Origin: Macrocybe gigantea
Taxonomy: Eukaryota; Basidiomycota; Agaricomycetes; Agaricales; Callistosporiaceae
Direction: 5' to 3'
Assembly: GCA_011319805.1 (NCBI GenBank)
Contig: SJRY01000330.1
Location: forward strand, 1-42,514
DNA length: 42,514 bases
A program made the translations under genes and the position numbers. Below are positions 10,798-22,829 of this stretch, one piece after another (within the stretch, counting starts at the first letter, position 1; every line of letters begins with the position of its first letter). Under the pieces are notes generated by a model. The model was not told the origin of the DNA. It ran no database searches and saw only the letters and a list, made by a program, of their open reading frames with translations.

Positions 10798-12067
10798 TCA
10801 CAAAGACTTGGTAAACTCCTTGTTAGGTAGCAATCGACCCTTGCCATCTTCAGCGTTCTTCAAAGCAGTGGAGCCAATCCTGCCAGTATATCCCGTTTCT
10901 CTCATCCAGCTCTCCAACGTGTGGCCTTTAGGATGAATGCTCCTGACCCAATCCATGTTTCGCTTGATGATATCGTCCCTCCACAGGCACCAGAATCCTG
11001 AGAAGCTCTGTCTGATGGTCGTCGAGCCGTCACCTGTCTTCTTTTCATTGGCGATCGGGCGCTCGGTGCCGTTGAGGCATTCAAACCAATGATCCAGAGT
11101 GATTCGCCTGTGGACGGAAGGCGTACCCGTGACTTTGGTGAAAACTTCAGACAGGTAATCCCATCCGACCATGTCGCTGGCAATCTCGAGATCTTTTCCC
11201 GAGGTTTCCTCCCGATGGTCGAGTGTGTATCGCACCCACCAACCGAGGTCAGACAGGGCGATCATGGGAATATGTCCATCGCCAATGGGGGAAGCAAAGA
11301 CGACGGTTCCATCCTCACGTCTATTCAAGGGTCCACAGAGAGGCTGTTGATGAAGAAGAGCACTGATCAGTATCAAGCTATTCATCATGACCCTTGGGTG
11401 GTCTTCTCACATAATTGAGCATCTCCATATAGACGCCAGAGGTGATCGAAGTCCAACTAAGGCCTTCTCCGAGAAAAGAAGGCTGGCCTTTGAGGAACTC
11501 ATTGACGATACCCTTGGCATCGTGATGTTCAGCTTTGTAAATGGGGTTATAATTTCCTAGCTGAAAAAGTGACATGAATGTCAACAATTAGTAAAATCTC
11601 GAGATGAAACGTCATTCATGACACAAGCGTACCTTGCTTCCGTAGTCAAGGTTGCTCCAGATGAGGTGGCGAGCGGATGGCGTACGCCGCGCTGTCTCAT
11701 ATATTTTGATACCAGCATAGATCTCTTTTTGTTCACCAACCGTGTAGGTATCAGTATTGACGAACGCTCCGTAGCAGCCGTCGAAAGCCGCGGCAACGGA
11801 AGCCAAATCGTCGAATGAACCTAAATAGAATCATGTCGAAACGCGTCCGATACATGTCTTCAAATCCAAGCTACCTTTAAAGCATTCGACGCCTAGCGCT
11901 TCCAGGTCCCTTGCGCGTCGATTGGTCGGGTCTCTCGTGAGGGCGCGCACGGCGTAAGGTGAAGGCGTTCCATCTACGCTTGGAGCCAACAAGGCGGGGA
12001 TGACGGCCATACCTTGGGCGCCGGTAGCACCAATGACTAGGATGGTCTTTTTCGCAGATGAGGACAT
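10798..12067 (-). CDS. NmrA-like NAD(P)-binding protein
   Basis: Four exons, 12067..11875, 11820..11633, 11560..11411 and 11343..10798, give 358 aa. All junctions are GT-AG with introns of 54, 72 and 67 nt. The N-terminal KKTILVIGATGAQGMAVIPAL holds the Rossmann dinucleotide motif GATGAQG (residues 13-19), and VRALTRDP follows the second strand. The later segments HLIWSNLDYGSK, YKAEHHDAKG, SWTSITSGVYMEML and VVFASPIGDGHIPMIALSDLGWWVRYTLDHREET are typical of the NmrA-like/HSCARG family of the atypical short-chain dehydrogenase group. Such proteins bind NAD(P) and act as redox sensors or as reductases; without a Tyr-x-x-x-Lys pair a catalytic role is not shown. The start is the first ATG and sits directly before the Rossmann strand. 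Confidence 0.88.
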
Positions 12068-13107
12068 AGCGTAACGGGTCTGAGTCTGAGTGTGAAAGAA
12101 CGAAGTCGTGCTTTTCACCCCTTTGGTGCTTTTTTATAGCTCCCAAAGACCTAGGATATGAATAGCTAATTCGGTGATTCGACACCACGGGCCGAGGGTT
12201 TCACGGAAACTGGGATCAGGGGGGTAGTCGTGATGGACGACTTTCCATTGGGGCTATACGTCTGCTGGACTTCACATTTTACTCGTTGTTTGGAACCGGT
12301 GGCCGCTGGCGCTGAAGCACGGAGGGCAGATCCACAAGATCTTCGCATGTTGACATCTATGCATGCCCTAGGCGTTTCAGACCCTCATCAACGCTTGATA
12401 GGGTATGTCTGTAGTATGTAGTGATAGCACATAAAAAGGTTGGTGCATGGTAACCTTTCGTTGTGCCTGCCCGAGGAAGAAAAAAAAACAGGTAACGGCC
12501 GCCTTTAAATCTTGAGCAAGCACGGAGTTAACGGCGTTGTACCATAGTTGCAATTGTATTGAACTTGCCTCGTCTACACAGCAGGTGTGTTATGGACTCG
12601 CGAATGCTAGTGGATGGACTGGTAGATATGGACATACGACGGAACATTGAAGTTCAGGCACAAAGCCAGTATTTCGCACGGTCTCGACGCCCGTTGATTC
12701 AGTAGGGCCGATCGCTGCCATCTGTTGCTCTCACGTCTGTCGTCTTCACGATGAAGTCACATTCTAGAATTTTCACGGTTTTATACGTTTGCTCACATCG
12801 TTCGTTTGGGTCTTTATTTTCCGAATAGGTATTGCCCTTGACGCATAATTTGTCGACTTTGACTGGAGCCTTCCTGTAAAGTCATCTGGGAGTCTCGACG
12901 CTCGGACAAGGCTTTGAATCATGTTGATGTGATGCAGCGGCGATCCGAACTTGCCGCTGAGATACATTGATGGACAGCACATTCGTATATATGAAGGTGG
13001 CCGAATTTTGGCGCATGGTCCCTTCGCCTCTTGGATCCAGCACATCTATCTTCACAATCCACCGCAAGTCCATAACGGCAGTACTCTATTGATTACGGTG
13101 TGACGCC
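12068..13107. other. Gene-free stretch left of the mobile element
   Basis: About 1 kb between the NmrA-like gene promoter and the transposon. Short open frames exist on both strands but none has codon or family character. The original insertion site of the element lies at its right edge. Confidence 0.4.
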
Positions 13108-13116
13108 GCTTGCTAC
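13108..13116. repeat. Left copy of 9-bp target-site duplication
   Basis: GCTTGCTAC, identical to 18577-18585. The two copies directly abut the related outer ends of the element, which is what a staggered-cut insertion leaves. Confidence 0.85.
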
Positions 13117-13231
13117 TAGTCTCCTGTAAGCAGACTCTCGATTCGACGTTGATTGCATAAGCAATCATGTTGACTGAGTCAACACTCATCAGAGAGTCTG
13201 CTAGTTGTCGCGCTAGGTAGACCGTAGTAAA
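13117..13231. repeat. Left terminal region with nested palindromes
   Basis: The outer end TAGTCTCCTG is followed by 11-bp inverted arms at 13129-13139 (AGCAGACTCTC) and 13192-13202. Between them lie two further palindromes: 13151-13166 (6-bp arms around ATAA) and 13169-13183 (GTTGACT, G, AGTCAAC). The inner repeat at 13195-13231 is the one that aligns with the right end. So the left terminus carries about 78 bp with no counterpart on the right. Confidence 0.75.
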
Positions 13232-13329
13232 ACTATTCCCACGTTATTTTTCCCCACGGTCCCCATGTGATGCTAATCATCAGCGCGTCAAGGACGCGTC
13301 TCTGTGTGTTGAATGCATTTGCCTCTGCC

Positions 13330-16300
13330 ATGGCACCTCACCAGCCTCCCAGCACACCCATTCTCACACCCAAGACCAACATCAATCATCTTCAGGGTTC
13401 TCCATTCAGTTCCGGGAGCTTTTCCTATCATGCCTTATCTCCATCCACACACAGTTGGCCCTTTTCTGTCCCTCCTTCGCCCCTTATCAACCCATCTCAC
13501 ACCAAAAAAAGGAAGAATGATGAGAACCTTCCACAGTGTGAAACTCCCAAGAAAACACGCAAACTTCCTGTTGCTGAAAAGGTGGATTGCGTGCTCGACC
13601 TGCTCAAGGAACTAGGATGGACATTCGGCGAGATGGTCTGGTACATGTCGGGCGGTGCAGAACAGGGCGATGTCAATGTCAATATACAAGTTATGCCTGC
13701 CTCCAGTCACCGTCAGGCGGCTTGTCTCCAACATTTTTTCAATGGCCATGGGACTCGAAGCATCGCACACATTCTCGGTCTCTGGCTTAAACACCCCTAT
13801 GGAAGTAATGGTCAGGATAGCGTTGACATGTATTCTACGACATCTGTGTACCTGACTCTTTCCGCTGTTCGGCCAGCCATGACTTCATTTGCCATGCAAT
13901 TAGTGCAAAAGAAACTGGCGAGCGAGGCAGACACAGCCATCAAACCCACCAGTGGACTTCATGTCCCATTGTCTGGGAAGTCAACGAAGCTCAAACCACT
14001 GGAATGGCCAGATATTGGAGGTGCCACCTTGGAGCATGTGCAATCCATTCTGCACAAACTGCAACCTGTAACGTGGAGCTTGCTATGCTCTCTAGCAGCT
14101 CGGAATCCACGTATGGTCGATGGTGCTACAGTCATTCGTCAAAGGCGACCTATAGAAGGAGTAAGCCCATATTATTCTACTTCGTAACTCTGCTTGATTA
14201 GACTCACAGGTTGTGACAAACATCATGAGCACTCTCAACTATTCTCGCTCTCAACGTGCGAACTTCTTGCCGATTGCCATTGGACTTTTGTACTTTGGTC
14301 AAGGGGTGAGCTACGACCTTTTCCGCTACCACACGAGGCTGGGTGGAATGCCTGCATATAGCACAATCATCAATGCTATGCGAGCGCTCTCCGATCATGA
14401 GGGCCATGTTACACTCCTCCACGGACAGTCACCAGACACTGTAGGGATCATTCGCCTGGACAACGTGCAAAATTATCATGTTCAGCGTGATCCAGCCATT
14501 GGGCGGGTCAATCGCCTCAACATCGGACTTGCAGCGACGTACTACGAGATTGAAGATGTCGATGTCGACACGTTTGACCTGTCCCGGAAGAGACAGTCTC
14601 TTCAAGAACGAAAACGACTCACGTTAACACCAGGACACTTTGTCCAACTCATCGATTGCGCTCACCTCGAGATTGTTGGCACTCTCCAGTGGTTGCAGGT
14701 CCTGGTTACTCATATACCCGAGCTCTCGCACTTGCGAAAACATGTTTCAATGCTCTTCCGCACACGTGCAGCCATTCAACGGCTCCCTGTGAAACCCACT
14801 AAGGCTCATCCATTGGCATCCAGTAGTCGCAATGAGACAATTCTTACCGAATTCAAGGATGCTCTCAATGATTTCTTCACCCAAACCGGGCAGACGCCAG
14901 AGAGCTTCAAGCCCCGATTGTTCCCTGTTGGTGGCGATGGCTTGACATACATGAAGATGATTGAACTGAAACAATACCTTCAGTTTCATGACAATGACGT
15001 CGAGTCCTTTGAGATTCTCGAGCCCATGCTGGAGTGGTGGCACACACTCTGGACAGATTTGAGCCGGTTGTGTGCAGCCCATTGGGGGAACCCTCTGTCG
15101 CAAGATCCATCAACGCTCGGACATAGTGCAACAAAGATAGGACGAAAGAAACCCACAAACCTCAGTAAGGTCGATTATTATCCCAATCTTCAACTGGTTT
15201 TGCTGGTTCTCGATGCACGGATGCTTGACTGCTGGCGGTGTGTATGGCCCATGTCTCTCTGTCTGTTGTGCATGCAGCTCATCCTATTATTCAGGCTTTA
15301 TTTCAAACAGACGAACTTGGAGGTGTACTTTAAGAGACTTGCCATAGAAAATTCCCTGCCGAACTTCGAAGATTTGGAACTTGCGGCGCGGACACTCTAT
15401 CGATCTTATTCCAGTGAGCGAGCGCAACAGCGTGCAATGCACGGCATCCACTCTAGTCAATCTCTGCATACCTGTGTTCCATCAGGGAGTCCGTGGACCG
15501 AACCTCCACCATTGAAAGCAGAATCCTTTCAGGGAGACCAGGTCCTTGCAAAGTCGATCACGTTCATACGGGAAGCTAGCCTGTTACGTGAAGCAACACA
15601 GGCGCTTGCAGACGGTGACGTTGGTCGGCTATATAAAGTCATCAAAGCAATGCTCTTCACGTTCGCTGGCTCATCGCATTCAAATTATATGAATTACCTG
15701 CTTGAAACCATCACCAACCTGGAGTACGAAAGTTCACCCGAGTTGCGTAAAGCTCTCCTGCAAATTTCACTTGTCAATTTATCTGGCCAAGAGGGTGGCT
15801 TTTCGGCTGGTGATTTTGTCCAGGAGTACTTCAACCGCATTCTGGAGAGCGTTGTACAAAGAAAGGGAGTTGAATATGGTGATGACTTTATTCGAAATCA
15901 TTGGGCGCGCAACCTTCATCATATCACACGCCTCATGCAGTCATGGTTATCCTCAGTGGGATTGGCTCCTCGCTCTGGAGCACATACCGGTGCCAAGGCA
16001 GACAGTGAGCTGAAGATCCTGATGGAAACATATCGCGAAGCTGAATTGCATCACTGTCGTCCCGGTCGAATCCTTGACGAGGATGTATATGTGGATGAGT
16101 TCACGTGCGGGATGAGGAAGCTTCGCACAGGGACGCTGAAGAAATGGATCAATCGGACTTCACGCACACGAGGGTTGATGAAGGCTTATAGTTTAGATGG
16201 AACGCCTGATCTGCAAGAAACAGATGATCTGACAACGGAGGAAAACAATGGTGAAATGGAAGACCGGGGAACTGCTGACACGCCAACCCAAACTCATTCA

Positions 16301-16450
16301 TCGGCCCTTGCCTTCGCTCAGGTAATTGATGGGGAATTGGTCCTCAGGACCATCGATATTGATGCTGATGTCGCTCAAGTGGAGGCACTGGTTGGCGGTG
16401 CAGGTGACAGTTCTTATGAAGAACAAATGAGCGATGAAGAAAGTCAATAG
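13330..16450 (+). CDS. DUF6589 protein, putative transposase
   Basis: Exons 13330..14160, 14210..15241 and 15311..16450 give 1000 aa. Intron 1 is 49 nt (GTAAGC donor) and intron 2 is an in-frame 69-nt intron; its removal joins DARMLDCWRC to TNLEVYF, as in the family. The N-terminal 110 residues are Pro/Ser-rich with a basic KKRK patch, a likely nuclear signal. DUF6589 landmarks follow: MSTLNYSRSQRANFLPIAIGL, RLGGMPAYSTI, then GGDGLTYMKM (Asp near residue 520), a WWH about 25-30 residues later, and LDARMLDCWR. The C-terminal NLSGQEGGFSAGDFVQEYFNR is also family-like. An acidic Asp/Glu-Leu-Thr then His layout recalls RNase H-fold transposases, but that fold is inferred. ATG 13330 (GCCATGG context) is preferred over 13270. 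Its last about 107 nt overlap the 3' end of the helicase gene on the other strand. Confidence 0.85.
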
Positions 16451-18430
16451 CTAGGCCTATAAACATACCGAGATTTTGAATATCATTGCATTTGGCTGCA
16501 CGTTTGGCTTGAGCAAGTTGCCGTGATTCGAGGCGCATGTCGTCGAAGATGCGATGGAGGTCCCATAACACCTCAAAGAGCGCAACGGCTGAGCCATGAA
16601 GAAGATGGGACTGGTCAGTGAATGGCTGAAGGAGTGCTGTGGCAGCCTTGTGCAAATGGTTGGGGTCATGGGCCAGTGGACTCAGAGCTTGCTTGCTGAG
16701 TAGCGAAGGGAATGCGTCGAGGAGCATGTCGATAACGTCATCCGGTAGGAATGCTTCAACCGGAAACATTCCTGTTGTTGCTTCATCTGCCTGCTCCCAC
16801 AGGTCGAGACAGAACTGCCGAAGGCGTTTGAAGGCAACCTCGCGCATGGCCTTTGTGACACGGATCTGGAGTGGAAGCGGCTTAGCCCGGGTGATAGGGG
16901 CAGGGCGTTCATCTACCTGCTCAGGTGCACAACCACTGCAGTCGCACGGTTCCCGACGCAACGGCGGAGGACGAGATGAACAGGTCGTACACGCTGGTGA
17001 GCATGGTGGGTCAAAGGCGGGGTTGTCATACTCGTTGTCGATGGCTGAGGGAATGCAGGCGGCCGTAACAACTCTTGCCAATCCGAGATCAAAGCCTTCT
17101 TCAGCGCGCAGAGTCGGGTCGCTGTTCTGTGTCTTGCGCTTGTGAGACGATTGGCTTGGCGTAATTTGCTCTGCCTCCAGTGCTTCCCGAGCCTGCTTCA
17201 TAACGGCTTGGCTAAGATAGAGAATGACACGGGGATTGGTGACTTTCGTCCTATCTCTGCCAACGCGCCCACCTTTCTGCCAAAAATCGTCGAGGTCCTT
17301 GGGGTCGATGACAATGACTGTTTCAAAGTCGGAGACGTCGACGCCGACTGATAACTTGTCCGTTGCGATGGTGATCTTGGATCGATGGGACCCCTCGAGT
17401 AGCTCGAGTGTTTGGGAGTTGTAGTGTGCTGAGTTTAGTGAATTGAAGAGTCGGATAGTGCGTTGGTCGATGGCGGACTTAGGGTCGAGATGCCAGAGGT
17501 AGACGGCGAGGTTAAAGCCGAAACGGATAGACGAGCAAAAGAATAGAACCTTTCGATTCTCACGAAGAACCCAGTCCAACTGCGGAAAGCGTTCTGAAGC
17601 TTGATTGGCACGTAAAGTCCGCACGAGAATCTGAACATCAGGGCGGGCATTGGAACGCCTGATGAGATGGGATTCGCCGTCCGCCAACCCGAGAAGACTA
17701 CAGACAGCCTTAGTTTTCTTGCCTGGACGAAGTGTTGCAGTTAATCCAATGAACACGGCCTTTTCCAGCAGCCTCGCCCGAATGAATCCGAGCTGTTCGA
17801 ACTGAGGTCGAAAGGATCCGCCCCAAGACACGAGAAGGTGGATCTCATCGGTAACGAATGCATATATTCTTCTTTTAAACTTTTCGCGTTCTAATAACGA
17901 TGCAAAGCCTGGCGTGGCGAGCATCTCGGGTGATAGCAATATGATTGCCACGCCTTCGGAAACAAGTTCCCATATGTTACGGCCAGTTTTGGCAGCTTCC
18001 TGTTTCGTTACCGAGTTGACAGCTTTGGCAGTTAAACCAATTTGGGACATCTTCTTTTCCTATTATGTCGTGAGTGCACGATGCTGAGCATATTGAATAT
18101 CACACTTACCTGATCCTCTTCAAGCGCCGTGGTGGGTGAGATAACAATAATGATGGGATCTTTGGGAAAGGCAGCAGCTCGACCAGTTTTGGTCCGTAGA
18201 GCGTCGTTGCGCGCGATTTCTTGCAACACAATCATAAGCATATAAATGAAACCCGATTTCCCGGAACCGGTGGCTGTTATCGCAAGTACATGCTCGCCGT
18301 CGAGCGCCCGGGTCACACCTTCCAGTTGGTAGTCGTGAGGAGCGAAAGGGAGGTAGTTCTGAATGATTTTTCGACAGATTTCCGTTCCTTCGGGATCTCG
18401 AAATCGAAACGGAGCATCAGGACGTGCCAT
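16344..18430 (-). CDS. RecQ-like superfamily 2 DNA helicase
   Basis: Exons 18430..18110 and 18059..16344 (50-nt intron, GTAAGT donor, phase 0) give about 678 aa. Motifs in order: Q-motif region DYQLEGVTRAL near residue 34, motif I TATGSGKS at 52-59, motif Ia PTTALEEDQ, motif II DEIH at about 178, motif III GLTAT, motif IV VLFFCSS, motif V ATDKLSVGVDVSD and motif VI QKGGRVGRD. All ATPase and arginine-finger residues are present, so it looks active. DEIH instead of the usual RecQ DEAH or DEVH is a small variation. A Cys cluster (CSPACTTC, then CDCSGC) resembles a zinc-binding site. The 3' end is unsure: a GTATGT at the end of CNDIQNLG could be a donor, giving a shorter C-terminus. Presumed to unwind DNA during transposition; it is transcribed inward from the right end. 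Confidence 0.85.
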
Positions 18431-18538
18431 ATATTGGAGTTTGGTTCGGGAGACGCGCGAAATACATAGGAGGACAAGACTAATTAAGAGACGCGTCACC
18501 CGTGGGAACAAAAACGTGATATTTTGTGTGGGAAAAAA

Positions 18539-18576
18539 TTTACTACGGTTAGGTGGGCGCATCAAATAGCAGACTA
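18539..18576. repeat. Right terminal inverted repeat of the element
   Basis: Read inward on the - strand it begins TAGTCTGCTATTTG and contains ACCGTAGTAAA. It matches the left inner repeat at 13195-13231 at 27 of 37 positions and the outermost left 10 bases at 8 of 10. Confidence 0.8.
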
Positions 18577-18585
18577 GCTTGCTAC
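18577..18585. repeat. Right copy of 9-bp target-site duplication
   Basis: GCTTGCTAC, directly after the terminal A of the element and identical to 13108-13116. Confidence 0.85.
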
Positions 18586-19461
18586 GCAGACCTGCAGGTT
18601 CAACTCGACGCTCAGAATTTCATAATTCCATCCTCGATCAGCAGGGGTTTTACCTGTCTCCCATGGCCGTGGTCGACTCTTTTCGTGTCATGGTCAGGAA
18701 CTTGGGAATGTGCGAAGGCGATGTTTGCTTCCTTATGGCCATGAACCGTACTTCAAGATTCCCGTGTATCACTCATTGAGCTCGGTCGAATACAGCTATG
18801 TTCCAGAGCCAGTCGGATAAATCTGTTGCAAGCGGTCGGCCAATCGGGGCCACGTCGGAAGTCGCGTAAGCCCTCATTTTTACCTGGGTCCAACGACTCT
18901 CCTCCCTCCTGTCTTGTTTGGGATGCTACACATATAATCATCTCGTTTGTTCGACGTCAGATGCCGATTAATGTAAGAAGAGGTCATTGAATGCAAGTAC
19001 ATTGGCCTGACCTCGTGATGTGCAGCTTCCTCATCCTGTCACTCGAACGCTTTGTTCTGCGAAATTCACGGGCTCTCCTTTGCAATCAATCAGTTGCGGC
19101 CTGTTGACGTGTGGATTTGTGTCTCGAGTTCGAGACCGGATCAAGTGCCATTCACGCAAAAGAAATGCGATCTTCGGTGTCGGTGCTATAGATCTGTTGC
19201 TGTTAGATAAGAAACACGCGAGGAGATTGGTGCCTGTGCCGGGATGCAGAGGTTGTCTCCGCGTTGGATGGAATACTGGCATTCGCGGTTCTAACGCGTG
19301 GACGAGCGTCTGTTGCCAAGCCACAAGGGCAAGGGCGTAGTCGCCACTACCTAGAGTCGAGCTTCCATTAAGACCACGTAGTAAAACATACATATCGTGT
19401 AAGAGAAGAAAGAGATGTGCTTGGGAGAAATATAGATATGTAAATAACAAGTGTCCCCGTT
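18586..19461. other. Gene-free stretch right of the mobile element
   Basis: No convincing coding frame on either strand. It includes the 3' flank of the NCBP3-like gene and the right half of the pre-insertion site. Confidence 0.4.
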
Positions 19462-20873
19462 TTAATCTCGCTCGTTCAAAAATGCATCCAGTTCGTCGTC
19501 AAGCTCCTGTCGCGTCTTTTTCCTCGGCGGCTCCGAGTCCTTGTTGCCGCGCCCACGTCTTCGCACTCTTCGCTCTCTTCTGCCTTTTGCCGTGGTCCGG
19601 CCCGTAGGTTCGGCATCTGCACCATTCTGACGACCTCCCGCGCGCCGCGGCAACGGCGCCACTAGGTCCGAAAACTCCACCCAATCTGAGTGTGCGCGCA
19701 TAGTAGACGTTCGTTCGAGCAGCGTCCGGCCGTCGCTCGCGATATAGTCGGACCGCATTTTCGACGGCGGCGATGGGGGCCTGTCTGCGGCCGGCTCTGA
19801 CACCTCGTCTTCGTTCCGTTCGTCCTCCACCAGGAACCGGTCCAGCTCGTCGTCGAGTTGCGACTTGGAAAGAGCTTCGTCTACGATGGTCTGCCCGCGT
19901 CGCTTCCTCGGGGGTGGTCGATCCAGGACGTTGTCAGTCCTTCCGTACTGCAATTTGCCGGCCATTTGGCCATGTTTTCTGTAGAACTCGCTCTCCCGCT
20001 TCGCGCCCTTTTTCTTTATGTCCCTGGACAACGCCCATCGCATCCTGATGACACCCTTCAAACCCTGGCCTTTGCCCAGTTCGGTATTGATCCGCTCCTC
20101 GGGTGGCCAGAGGGCGACCGGGATCGGCTTGGCCGTGACAAAGTCGTCCGCATCTGGCTCCTCCGTGCTGGACTTTTGCAGGGACTCACGGGCCACACGG
20201 GCGCGTGTCTTATTGGAGTACACGAATACACATGTGTTGTCGTCGACCCATTCGAGACCCATCGGGTGAGCGTCAAAATGTTTGGCGTATGCAAACAGGC
20301 CCTCGGTAGGTAGATGTGAGATTGGAGGTCCTTTTAGTAGCAGTGCATTGGCCCGGTAGGGTAAGTCTTTGAACGCCGCAATATATGAATACGAAAGGAT
20401 TTCCAGAGAAAAACGTCCATGGATTGATAGTAGTAGTCAGAAAGAGGCAGAGATGTAAAATATACTGGAAGTGGCGTTTTACCTTCGTCCATCTCCGCTT
20501 CTTCTTCCATCTCCATCTCATCCGGGTCTTCATCCATATGTTTCCGCTTATCATATGAACCATTGAGAATGCGCAAAAGGGGGTGAGGAACACAAAGACG
20601 GTTATTGTGTGTTGACGAGGTATACAACTCGCATATTAGGTATCGGACTCGTAGCACCTGCTACCGGCGCACCTTTCCTCCTCTAGAAGCCGCCGTGTCG
20701 GATAGCAAGTACACTTTGGTGTTTCCTATTCGATTGGCGAGCGACGAGGTCTTTGATGACTGCTCGTTTACGGCAGGCTGAGCAGGTATTTGGTTTTCGT
20801 ATGCGACAGAATCGTCGTATGAGAGCGTCGTGTTTAGCAAGTCTGGCGACACATCGTCTGGCGAGTTGTCCAT
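19462..20873 (-). CDS. NCBP3-like mRNA cap-binding / FoP-domain protein
   Basis: Exons 20873..20673, 20546..20483 and 20366..19462 give 389 aa; introns are 126 and 116 nt, long for this window. Exon 1 supplies SSLANRIGNTKVYLLSD; exon 2 the basic-acidic RKHMDEDPDEMEMEEE; exon 3 opens DLPYRANALLLKGPP and runs into GLFAYAKHFDAHPMGLEWVDDNTCVFVY, the hallmark of the NCBP3 RNA-binding domain. The C-terminal half has two copies of an LDDELD-F motif (SQLDDELDRFLVED and QELDDELDAFLNERD), the FoP/CHTOP duplication that binds the export machinery, separated by Arg/Gly-rich sequence (RRRGRGNK). It probably acts in nuclear cap binding and mRNA export. It is divergent from KRR1. Confidence 0.85.
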
Positions 20874-21021
20874 GGTTGGGCCGCTGGGGATGGCGCTGAG
20901 GAGGGATGGAAATGAGGCGTTGTGAATGGTGGCTGGAGAACAAAGCAAATGCAGCAAGCCTGTAAATTTGCCGCAGATCCCGTGACTAATTACCATTCTC
21001 TCCTCTCCGCTACTTCGAACG
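20874..21021. promoter_or_regulatory. Shared 148-bp divergent promoter
   Basis: Only 148 bp separate the start codons of the NCBP3-like gene (-) and KRR1 (+). Both 5' leaders and core promoters must fit here, so shared control of two RNA-metabolism genes is likely. I do not see a clear TATA box. Confidence 0.5.
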
Positions 21022-22636
<1,615 letters not shown>

Positions 22637-22829
22637 TACTTCGGTTTTTGGTACTCTTATCTTTGTGGTGTTCGGGATGATTCGGATGAATTGATGACCT
22701 CCAGAAATCAAGCGTTTTGAACACGTTCGCGCGCATTATGTCGCTGTCCTTTTCTACTCGTCATCGGTGTTTGCAAAACCATTCCCTACTTCATGGGCGG
22801 GGTCTAGGATCGTACCAAAATTGCCTCGG

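Larger units (their letters stand above)
13117..18576. mobile_element. DUF6589 + RecQ-helicase DNA transposon, 5460 bp
   Basis: A unit bounded by a perfect 9-bp direct repeat. Its outer ends are related in inverted orientation: TAGTCTCCTG on the left and TAGTCTGCTA read inward from the right (8 of 10 bases). Further in, 13195-13231 and 18539-18575 align without gaps as inverted repeats, 27 of 37 bases, including an exact ACCGTAGTAAA block; both sides then carry TTCCCAC and CACGTT-T-rich subterminal motifs. It holds two convergent genes that fill it almost completely: a DUF6589 protein (+) and an SF2 RecQ-like helicase (-). DUF6589 proteins are multicopy in Agaricomycetes. Calling DUF6589 the transposase is inference. 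A 9-bp duplication resembles Mutator-like elements, but no MULE transposase is seen. There is no Rep/HUH or PIF1-type protein, so it is not a Helitron. Confidence 0.85.

Noticed and set aside
10211..10936. 241-codon + strand open frame
   Set aside because: Antisense to exon 1 of the five-exon gene and the end of the NmrA-like gene; no family resemblance.
15239..15280. 40-nt intron GTGTGT...GCATGCAG in the DUF6589 gene
   Set aside because: Too short and leaves the wrong frame; the 69-nt intron from 15242 to 15310 keeps frame and restores the family sequence.
13117..18576. Helitron
   Set aside because: The helicase is RecQ-like, not PIF1-like; no Rep/HUH motif is present; inverted ends and a 9-bp duplication do not fit Helitrons.
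13193..18577. Element boundaries at the inner repeat 13195/18575 with an AG dinucleotide duplication
   Set aside because: A 2-bp repeat is expected by chance. Moving the left boundary to 13117 gives an exact 9-bp duplication on both sides and related outer tips.
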